Positions 1 to 7,068 of a DNA stretch of 8,649 nt are shown here, piece after piece. The stretch's first letter is position 1. Each line of letters starts with the position of its first letter. This DNA is from Gemmatimonadota bacterium (GTDB lineage Bacteria > Gemmatimonadota > Gemmatimonadetes > Longimicrobiales > Longimicrobiaceae), in contig JAHWJJ010000176.1 of NCBI GenBank assembly GCA_019348475.1, positions 1-8,649 of the forward strand. Direction: 5' to 3'. The notes beneath the pieces were generated by a model, which was given only the letters and a program-made list of their open reading frames with translations, was not told the origin of the DNA and searched no databases. The position numbers and the translations under genes are program-made.

Positions 1-754
1 CCGGGCACAGGTACTCCGTCATCCCCGGCGTGTACTTGCTCTCGTAGTCGTAGATCCCCTTCTTCGGCCGGATCTCCACCGGCGGGAGGGCCTGATCGCC
101 CAGGATGCCCACCGTCAGCTCGCGCCCCTTGGCGAAGCGCTCGATCATCACCTCGCTGTCGTACTGCGCGGCGTCGCGCACGGCCGGCTCCAGCCCGGCA
201 TTCTCCGCAACGACGTGGATGCCCACGCTGGAGCCCTGCCGCGACGGCTTTACCACGCACGGAAGCCCCACCAGGTCTTCGATGATGTCCGGATCGAAGG
301 TGAAGTCCGGCGCCCGCGCCACCCGCCACGGGAGCGTCGGCACCTGGGCGTCGCGCAGGAGGCGCTTGGTGACGTCCTTGTCCATGGCGACGCCAGAGCC
401 CAGCGGTCCGCTGCCGGTGTACGGGATCCCCACCAGTTCCAGGAGCGCCTGCACGGTACCGTCTTCGCCCTCGCCGCCGTGCAGGGCCAGAAACGCCAGC
501 TCGGCACGGCGCAGCTCCGGCACCTGCGCCAGCTCCAGCAGGGGGAGCGCGTGCTCCAGGTGTTCGGGGGGGGCGCTCTTCACCCCGCCCGGCAGCAGAT
601 CGTTCTCCTCCGCCTCGGGGACATGGCCGGCGGCGGTGTCCACCGTCCACACCTGGTGCCCGCGCTCGCGCAGCGCCTTTACGATCGCCAGTCCCGACGC
701 CAGCGACACCTCCCGCTCCTCACTCGTTCCGCCCATCAGCACGGCGATCTTCAT
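1..754 (-). CDS. ddl: D-alanine--D-alanine ligase, N-terminal 251 residues (cut by window edge)
   Basis: ATP-dependent cytoplasmic ligase that joins two D-alanines for the end of the peptidoglycan stem peptide. Translating the minus strand from the ATG at 754 gives one uninterrupted frame to base 1. It opens with MKIAVLMGGTSEEREVSLAS, the family N-terminal signature that carries the catalytic Glu (E13 here, E15 in E. coli DdlB by alignment). HGGEGEDGTVQ lies at 92-102, IPYTGSG at 110-116 and MDKDVTKR at 124-131. The ATP-grasp segments follow: VVKPSRQGSSVG at 167-178 and YDYESKYTPG at 235-244. About 50-60 C-terminal residues, including the Mg-binding Asp/Glu/Asn, lie outside the window. The start is supported by the family N-terminus and a GGGAG stretch about 8 nt upstream. 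It is transcribed divergently from ilvE; no convincing promoter was seen. The identity is secure; whether it is the only Ddl of the organism cannot be told. Confidence 0.96.
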   Translation of the reverse strand, partial: MKIAVLMGGTSEEREVSLASGLAIVKALRERGHQVWTVDTAAGHVPEAEENDLLPGGVKSAPPEHLEHALPLLELAQVPELRRAELAFLALHGGEGEDGTVQALLELVGIPYTGSGPLGSGVAMDKDVTKRLLRDAQVPTLPWRVARAPDFTFDPDIIEDLVGLPCVVKPSRQGSSVGIHVVAENAGLEPAVRDAAQYDSEVMIERFAKGRELTVGILGDQALPPVEIRPKKGIYDYESKYTPGMTEYLCP

Positions 755-1071
755 CCACCCGTCTCCCGGTTTCTCATTCGTATGGATCGTCTGCACGATG
801 GCGTGCGCACCGCACGAAGCGTACGCGGCCGGGGGCGCGCCTCGGAAGGACGCGAACCGGCCTCCGCCAGATCCCGAGCCGAGTGCACCGCGGCCCCCCG
901 CGTTGGAGCCTCGCGCGGTTCGCGAGGCGTTTCGCCCGCGTTGCGGCGGCTTCAGCCGCTCCGGCGGACGCGCCGCTCCTCGTGCTCTGGCCCCGCGCGC
1001 GTCCCGGTGGCAACTTGTCGGCACCCCCGCGGAGGGCGCGGAGAGCCGACATCCCAGCACGGTTGAACCCG
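755..1071. other. Divergent intergenic spacer between ddl and ilvE
   Basis: This 317-nt spacer must hold the promoters and leaders of both flanking genes, but I find no good -35/-10 pair on either strand. It contains several perfect short inverted repeats on the ilvE side: an 8-bp stem with a 5-nt loop at 908-915/921-928, a 5-bp stem with a TTCA loop at 946-950/955-959, and a 7-bp stem with a 22-nt loop at 1016-1022/1045-1051. None is followed by a T run, so they are not obvious terminators. The ilvE frame stays open upstream to a GTG at 883, but that extension is Arg/Ala/Pro-rich, has no ribosome binding site and does not resemble IlvE. Confidence 0.6.
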
Positions 1072-2025
1072 ATGGTCACGCATCACATGCCCCAGACCGA
1101 CTGGATCTGGAAGGACGGAGAGTGGATCCGCTGGCAGGACGCCACCGTGCACGTCCTTGTCCACTCTCTCCAGTTCGGTTCGTCGCTCTTCGAGGGGATC
1201 CGCTGCTACGACACGCCCGAGGGGCCGGCCATCTTCCGCCTGGACGCCCACCTGCGGCGCCTGCGCGATTCCGCGAAGATCTACCGGATCGACATCGCCG
1301 CCCGCATCCCCGCCCTCGCCGAAGCGTGCGGAGAGGTCGTGGCGCGCAATGGACTGCGCGAGTGCTACGTCCGCCCGATGGTGGTGCGCGGCTACGGCGC
1401 GGCCGGGCTGTCGCCGGTGGGGAGCACGCTGGACCTGTACATCGCGTGCTGGCCGTGGGGCACCTACCTGGGCGAGGGCGCGCTGGAGAACGGCGTGGAC
1501 GTAAAGGTTTCCAGCTGGCAGCGGCAGGAGCCCAACACCTTTCCGTCTGGCGCCAAGGCCGCCGGCAACTACCTGAACTCGCAGCTGGGGCGGCTGGAGG
1601 CGCTGGAAGACGGCTACGCCGACGCCGTCGCGCTGGGCCCCGGCGGCCTGGTGAGCGAGGGGACGGGGCAGAACGTGTTCCTGGTGCGGGACGGGGTGCT
1701 GATCACCCCGGCGCTGGACGGAACCAATCTGAACGGCATCACCCGCGACAGCATCCTGAGGCTCGCCGCGGACCTGGGCATCCCCACCCGCGAGCAGGCC
1801 GTGGCGCGCGAGTGGCTGTACACCGCGGACGAGCTCTTTTTCACGGGCACGGCCAGCGAGGTGACCCCCATCCGCAGCGTGGACCGCATCCCCGTCGGCG
1901 AGGGGAGGATGGGCCCCGTCACCCGCGCGCTGCAGCAGCGGTACCTGGACATCGCCCGCGGCCGCGCGCCGGACACGCACGATTGGCTGACGCGGGTCCC
2001 GGAGATGGCCGCGGCCACGGTGTGA
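1072..2025 (+). CDS. ilvE: Branched-chain amino acid aminotransferase
   Basis: PLP enzyme of fold type IV that moves the amino group between glutamate and the 2-keto acids of valine, leucine and isoleucine, the last step of their synthesis (cytoplasm). The 317-residue product is close to E. coli IlvE (309). Visible signatures: FEGIRCYDT at 40-48, IFRLDAHLRRL at 54-64, YVRPMVVRG at 99-107, the catalytic Lys in PSGAKAAGNY at K162 (E. coli numbering about 160), the SEGTGQNVFLV PLP-site motif at 195-205, NGITRDS at 221-227, and ADELFFTGTASEVTPIRSVD at 252-271. The ATG at 1072 was chosen because it places these motifs correctly; the in-frame ATG at 1087 is equally possible. Neither has a clear Shine-Dalgarno, so initiation may be leaderless or SD-independent. 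The gene stands alone, divergent from ddl, and ends before a bidirectional terminator. A D-amino acid aminotransferase or ADC lyase is less likely, given the close IlvE match along the whole length. Confidence 0.96.
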   Translation: MVTHHMPQTDWIWKDGEWIRWQDATVHVLVHSLQFGSSLFEGIRCYDTPEGPAIFRLDAHLRRLRDSAKIYRIDIAARIPALAEACGEVVARNGLRECYVRPMVVRGYGAAGLSPVGSTLDLYIACWPWGTYLGEGALENGVDVKVSSWQRQEPNTFPSGAKAAGNYLNSQLGRLEALEDGYADAVALGPGGLVSEGTGQNVFLVRDGVLITPALDGTNLNGITRDSILRLAADLGIPTREQAVAREWLYTADELFFTGTASEVTPIRSVDRIPVGEGRMGPVTRALQQRYLDIARGRAPDTHDWLTRVPEMAAATV

Positions 2026-2060
2026 TGCGCCGAACGATCTGCAGAGGGTCCCCAGGGGTT

Positions 2061-2086
2061 TCCGCAAAGAGGCGCAGAGACGCGGA
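2061..2086. repeat. Possible fragment of a dispersed GAGRCGC-type repeat
   Basis: Just past ilvE the noncoding strand contains two adjacent near-identical octamers, GAGGCGCA (2069-2076) and GAGACGCG (2077-2084), preceded by TCCGCAAA. Short tandem runs of this AGAGACGCAGAG kind recur between genes in several high-GC genomes, from memory. Only one partial copy is visible here, so its repetitive nature is an inference. Confidence 0.3.
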
Positions 2087-2111
2087 CCGCGAGCAATCGA
2101 CCTGTCGATAC

Positions 2112-2148
2112 AAAGAAACGCAGCGGCCGTGTAGCCGCTGCGGTTCTT
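2112..2148. terminator. Bidirectional rho-independent-like terminator
   Basis: A perfect 9-bp GC-rich stem (2119-2127 with 2134-2142) closes a 6-nt loop. It is flanked on the left by an A-rich stretch (AAAGAAA, 2112-2118) and on the right by a T-rich stretch (TTCTT, 2144-2148). Read in either direction it gives a stable hairpin followed by a U-rich tail. It sits between the convergent genes ilvE (stop 93 nt away) and the 127-codon minus-strand gene (stop 36 nt away), exactly where a shared terminator is expected. The U tails are interrupted by C or G, so efficiency is uncertain. Confidence 0.75.
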
Positions 2149-2178
2149 CATTCGATCAGCGAATCTCGAGGTCCGGGT

Positions 2179-2562
2179 CTACGCTGCGCCCAGCCGCCTG
2201 CCGGCGGAGCCGGCCTCCGCGTCCGCCAGGGCGCGAAGGACCGGCGGGGCACCGTCGCCGTCGTTCACGATGGCGTGCATCGCGTGGCGGGCTGCCTCAC
2301 GCGCGACGGCGTGAAGGGCGCTTTCACTGAGCGCGTTCAACCGCGCTTCCAGGGCGTTGATGTGGCTGGAGAGCTCGGCGCGTTCGCGGACGTGGTCCAG
2401 GTGCATTTGCTGAAGCCGCTCATCGAAGCGCTGAACCGCTGCCCTGAAGTCCGTGAGCGTGGTGGTCGTCTCCCGGTGCAGGCTCTCGAACCTGACCGTC
2501 GTGGTCACGATCTCCTTATACAGGTCGGCGACGCGCTGGCCCACGTCGGAGAAGCTGCTCAT
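2179..2562 (-). CDS. Small predicted coiled-coil protein of unknown function (127 aa)
   Basis: I do not recognise this family. The product is soluble in appearance: no signal peptide and no membrane segment. Residues about 5-100 are almost continuous predicted helix with heptad-like spacing of Leu, Val, Phe and Ala (for example FRAAVQRFDERLQQMHLDHV and INALEARLNALSESAL), so a coiled coil or helical bundle is likely. The last 25 residues are Ala/Gly/Asp-rich and probably disordered. The ATG at 2562 is fixed as the earliest start by an in-frame TGA 9 nt upstream, and is served by GAGG 5 nt before it. The start lies 47 nt inside the preceding 67-codon gene in another frame, so translation is probably coupled. 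The pair shares the promoter at 2787-2815 and ends at the terminator near 2130. Codon use fits a real high-GC gene. Possible roles (structural helical partner, accessory factor) are guesses. Confidence 0.8.
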   Translation of the reverse strand: MSSFSDVGQRVADLYKEIVTTTVRFESLHRETTTTLTDFRAAVQRFDERLQQMHLDHVRERAELSSHINALEARLNALSESALHAVAREAARHAMHAIVNDGDGAPPVLRALADAEAGSAGRRLGAA

Positions 2563-2719
2563 CGGTCCTCACGGCACGGGTTGTCGTGGGATGCGGATTG
2601 GCCGCGGCGCGCGCCCAGGACCGGGCAGCGGTCATTTCGGCGATGAGGCTGTCGATGGATTTCCCCAGCCGGTCGTTTGCCGCGCGTGCCTCGTCGAGCA
2701 ACGATTCGATCATCACCAT
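2516..2719 (-). CDS. Small helical protein of unknown function (67 aa)
   Basis: Not recognised. The frame opens MVMIESLLDEARAANDRLGK. Residues 1-40 look like amphipathic helix with acidic and basic residues alternating with Leu, Ile and Ala; the tail is Pro/Thr then Arg-rich (ending in RRGPARRRPV). No signal peptide or membrane span. The ATG at 2719 is chosen because a perfect eight-base anti-SD match (GGAGGTGA) ends 4 nt before it; the ATG at 2713 is the alternative. A sigma70-like promoter lies about 70 nt upstream. Its last 47 nt overlap the 127-codon gene out of phase, and the Arg-rich C-terminal residues are encoded there, so they may be poorly constrained. Promoter, strong SD and following gene together argue that this is a real gene despite its size. 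The two products may act together, but nothing in the sequence names a function. Confidence 0.75.
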   Translation of the reverse strand: MVMIESLLDEARAANDRLGKSIDSLIAEMTAARSWARAAANPHPTTTRAVRTDEQLLRRGPARRRPV

Positions 2720-2723
2720 CTGC

Positions 2724-2731
2724 TCACCTCC
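2724..2731 (-). promoter_or_regulatory. Perfect Shine-Dalgarno of the 67-codon gene
   Basis: On the minus strand GGAGGTGA matches the whole canonical anti-SD core of 16S rRNA. It stands 4 nt (7 nt from the GGAGG core) before the ATG at 2719. It is much stronger than the initiation context of ilvE, uvrC or murJ in this window, which suggests high translation of the small gene. Confidence 0.8.
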
Positions 2732-2786
2732 ACTGCCGGAGTAGGCGCTGATGCCGTGAGGTGGTACGGGCCGCACGACCACTCCC

Positions 2787-2815
2787 AAAGTAGAACAGAG
2801 TGAACAATCCGTCAA
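2787..2815 (-). promoter_or_regulatory. Sigma70-like promoter for the small gene pair
   Basis: Reading the minus strand, TTGACG (2815-2810, five of six consensus bases) is followed after exactly 17 nt by TACTTT (2792-2787, three of six consensus bases). The spacer is AT-richer than anything around it. Transcription would begin near 2780, giving a leader of about 60 nt before the ATG at 2719. It lies 92 nt beyond the uvrC stop, so the small genes can be expressed independently of uvrC. Confidence 0.65.
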
Positions 2816-2907
2816 GCCGCCCGTGTCCCGCCCGCACCGCCGCTGGCGCCGTCGCACCGTGGGCGCACCGGGCACGGCTCGGAAGCGAACCATCCCCCTC
2901 CCGATCC

Positions 2908-4758
<1,851 letters not shown>

Positions 4759-4850
4759 CGACGCGTACGGCGGCTGCGGACGGGGTGCGGAACCACGGAC
4801 TTTCGTGATACACCGCCCGCGCAATTCCGGTCAGCCGCGCGCAGTCGGGG

Positions 4851-5135
4851 TCAGCCCGGGGATTCGGTGGATGAGGAAGACGGAATTCGGGCGGACCCCC
4901 CGGCCGATACGGCGGATTCCGACGTCCGCGGATCGCGTGTTCCCGTGGATGGGGAAGATGCGGCCACTCCGCCGGCGACAGCCTCGAGATCCACGCCGCG
5001 CATCGCCTGCACCGCCGCCTCCCACCGCCCCTCCGCGCATAATCCGCGGATGCCGGCGTCGTCGTACGCCGATTCCGCGGCCTGGATCAGGGCGCGGCGC
5101 ATGGCCTCGGCGGCGGAGCGGGACTGCTCATCCAT
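4851..5135 (-). CDS. Small protein of unknown function (94 aa) between murJ and uvrC
   Basis: Not recognised. The first 54 residues (opening MDEQSRSAAEAMRRALIQAA, then YDDAGIRGLCAEGRWEAAV and MRGVDLEAV) look like a compact helical domain with one Cys. The remaining 40 are Ser/Thr/Gly/Pro-rich low complexity and may be a disordered tail, or read-through where relatives stop earlier. There is no membrane segment or signal peptide. The ATG at 5135 is supported by a good Shine-Dalgarno (GAGGG, 6 nt upstream). That Shine-Dalgarno is the 3' arm of a strong hairpin at 5140-5170, so translation is probably controlled by RNA structure. The gene follows murJ by 82 nt on the same strand. The Shine-Dalgarno and protein-like N-terminal half argue that it is real; the function cannot be inferred. 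Confidence 0.7.
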   Translation of the reverse strand: MDEQSRSAAEAMRRALIQAAESAYDDAGIRGLCAEGRWEAAVQAMRGVDLEAVAGGVAASSPSTGTRDPRTSESAVSAGGSARIPSSSSTESPG

Positions 5136-5139
5136 TCCG

Positions 5140-5170
5140 TTCCCTCAATCGTCTCCGGACGGTGAGGGAA
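5140..5170 (-). promoter_or_regulatory. Hairpin sequestering the Shine-Dalgarno of the 94-codon gene
   Basis: In the murJ-downstream RNA (minus strand), TTCCCTCA (5170-5163) pairs perfectly with TGAGGGAA (5147-5140). Inside it, a second 4-bp stem, CGTC/GACG (5161-5158 with 5153-5150), closes a CGGA tetraloop. The two stems are separated by a small asymmetric internal loop (1 nt against 2 nt). The 3' arm contains the GAGGG ribosome binding site of the gene starting at 5135. No U run follows, so a terminator is unlikely. The structure would hold the small gene off until it is melted or bound, like an RNA thermometer or a protein-regulated leader. Which trigger applies is unknown. Confidence 0.65.
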
Positions 5171-5217
5171 ACCGACGCGACGGCGATCGACGATTCGGAT
5201 CCGCCGATCCACAAAGC

Positions 5218-7011
5218 TCACCGCCGCCCCAGCTTGCCCTTGATCCGCCGCAGGATGGCGCCGCTCTGCTCCAGCCCCAGCGCCGCGGCCACGCCGAAGT
5301 AGACCACCCCGAAGGTGCCCAGGACCAGCACCCCGCGCAGGAAGATGTGGAGCGCCTCGGGGAGCAGCATCCGCAGCGCCCACCCCGCGGCCGCGCCCGC
5401 CAGTGCCGCCGCGAACATCCGCGCGACGGGGCCGGCGCCCGCGCCCACGCTGCCGATGCGGTTGCGGAGCGCGCGCTTGAGCAGCGCCCACTCCACCCAC
5501 GCCGCGATCCCCGTCCCCAGCGCCAGGCCGATCACGCCGAGCTGCTTGTCACCGATCCGCAGGTGCGAAAGGATGCCGCCGGGAAGGTCCAGCCCCAGCC
5601 GCTCGACGCGGATGGACTCCAGCTGCGTCATCAGGATCACAGCCAGCGCCGCGGAGAGCACCACCCGCACGATTGCGTAGCGCGCCGGCGTGCGCGTGTC
5701 GCGCAGCGCGAAGAAGGTGGTGGACAGCATCCGCGACGCCGTGGTCGCCAGCAGGCCCACGGAAAACCCGACCAGCGTCAGGTACACCACCAACGTGTCC
5801 GTGCGGTCGAACTCGCCCGTCTGCAGCAGCGTGGCCACGACGACGTCGCCCAGCAGCGCGAACGCGACGAACGACGGGACGACATAGAAGGCGACGCGCT
5901 CCAGCCCGGCGGAGGCCCGACCCCGCAGCACCTCGTCCCCCGCCGACCGCTGGCGCGACAGCTCCGGCAGCTCCGCCGCGGCCACGGACATGGCGAACAG
6001 GCTGATGGGCAGCATGTAGAACAGCTGGGCGAACTGCAGCGTGGCCAGCGCCCCCGCGGCCAGGAACGAGGCCAGAAAGTAGTCCAGGTAGCCGCTGATC
6101 TGCACCACGCCCCGGCCGACGACCGCGGGGCCGGCGTTCCGCACCGCCTCGCGCACTCCTTCGATGCGCAGCCCCCAGCCCAGCTTGAGCTCCCGCTCCA
6201 GCTGAAGGACGCGCGGCAACTGGACGCCGAACTGCAGCACCCCCCCCGCCAGCGCGCCCCACGCCAGCAGCACCACCAGCTCCCCCGGCTGCATCCCCCG
6301 CCCGAACGCCAGCAGGGTGGCGATCATGGCCGCGTTCCACAGCACCGGCGCGAAGTAGGGGAGAAAGAAGTTGCGGTGGCTGTTCAGAATGCCCAGCGCC
6401 CAGGCGGAGAGCACCAGGATCCCCGCCATGGGAAAGACGATCCGCGTCACCGAGACCGTGAGCGCGTACCGCTGCGCGTCCAGCCCGGGCATGAAGATGG
6501 TGACGATCACCGGCGCCAGCAGCACGCCGATGAGCGCCAGCGCCCCCGCCGCGGCGAACAGCAGCGAAAAGATGGCGCCGGCCACCTGCCCCGCCTCTTT
6601 CTTGCGCCCCTGGTGCAGCAGCTCGGAATAGACGGGGATGAACGACGCGCTCAGCACCCCTTCGCCCAGCAGGTTCTGCAGCAGGTTGGGCATGCGCATT
6701 CCCGCCGCGAACACGTCCGCGAACGCTGACGTGCCAAAGAACATCGCCACCACGCGCGTGCGCACCAGCCCGGCCACGCGGCTCAGGAGGATGCCGATGG
6801 CGATCATCCCCGACGCCGCCGTCGACGACCGCGCGGCCTCGGGCACCGCGGCCGCGGGCTCTACGGCGTCGTCCGCGGGGTCGTATGCCAGCGCGCCGGC
6901 CTCGATCGCCTCCGGCCGGGCCGGGGGCATGGGCAGGGTGGCGTCGGGATCGGGCGCGAGGGGATCGGGCTCGTCGCTGCGGTCAGGCCACGCGCTGGGG
7001 TCGCGGGTCAT
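5218..7011 (-). CDS. murJ: Lipid II flippase, MurJ (MviN) family
   Basis: Integral membrane protein of the MOP superfamily expected to flip the peptidoglycan precursor lipid II across the inner membrane. The 597-residue product begins with about 65 polar Asp/Pro/Ala/Glu-rich residues not found in E. coli MurJ (511 aa). The family core follows: ILLSRVAGLVR at 74-84, FADVFAAGMRMPNLL at 97-111, GEGVLSASFIPVYSEL at 117-132, then alternating hydrophobic helices to the end (14 spans expected). R78, R84 and D99 match E. coli R18, R24 and D39. However E. coli R52-R53 are Q112-N113, and D269-R270 are Q329-L330, in ungapped local alignments. The ATG at 7011 is taken as start (a TTG lies directly before it); the SD is weak, and an internal start nearer the core, such as M69, is possible. 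The gene follows bshC by 57 nt and is probably co-transcribed with it. A MurJ paralogue with another lipid substrate cannot be excluded. Confidence 0.9.
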   Translation of the reverse strand: MTRDPSAWPDRSDEPDPLAPDPDATLPMPPARPEAIEAGALAYDPADDAVEPAAAVPEAARSSTAASGMIAIGILLSRVAGLVRTRVVAMFFGTSAFADVFAAGMRMPNLLQNLLGEGVLSASFIPVYSELLHQGRKKEAGQVAGAIFSLLFAAAGALALIGVLLAPVIVTIFMPGLDAQRYALTVSVTRIVFPMAGILVLSAWALGILNSHRNFFLPYFAPVLWNAAMIATLLAFGRGMQPGELVVLLAWGALAGGVLQFGVQLPRVLQLERELKLGWGLRIEGVREAVRNAGPAVVGRGVVQISGYLDYFLASFLAAGALATLQFAQLFYMLPISLFAMSVAAAELPELSRQRSAGDEVLRGRASAGLERVAFYVVPSFVAFALLGDVVVATLLQTGEFDRTDTLVVYLTLVGFSVGLLATTASRMLSTTFFALRDTRTPARYAIVRVVLSAALAVILMTQLESIRVERLGLDLPGGILSHLRIGDKQLGVIGLALGTGIAAWVEWALLKRALRNRIGSVGAGAGPVARMFAAALAGAAAGWALRMLLPEALHIFLRGVLVLGTFGVVYFGVAAALGLEQSGAILRRIKGKLGRR

Positions 7012-7068
7012 CAACGGTCCGGTGGAAGAACGCCCGCGCGGGGGGCTCCCGGCGGGCGGTTCGGCACG

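Noticed and set aside
883..1071. 63-codon upstream extension of ilvE from a GTG
   Set aside because: The extension is Arg/Ala/Pro-rich, has no ribosome binding site, and IlvE proteins begin close to the DGEWIRW motif.
952..2151. Minus-strand frame of 399 codons opposite ilvE
   Set aside because: It is a shadow of the ilvE coding frame and has no recognisable domain.
105..2330. Plus-strand open frame of 741 codons over ddl and ilvE
   Set aside because: It is antisense to ddl and out of frame with ilvE; composition is Ser/Arg/Pro low complexity with no family motif.
2761..2782. Inverted repeat GTGGT/ACCAC at the expected start of the small-gene transcript
   Set aside because: Only 5 bp with a long loop, and it straddles the predicted transcription start; chance occurrence is likely.
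4759..4824. TTG start giving UvrC 22 extra residues
   Set aside because: The extra residues do not match UvrC N-termini, and the ATG at 4758 gives the normal distance to the GIY-YIG domain.
5197..5210. GGATC/GATCC inverted repeat just after the murJ stop as a terminator
   Set aside because: Only 5 bp, and no T run follows on the minus strand.
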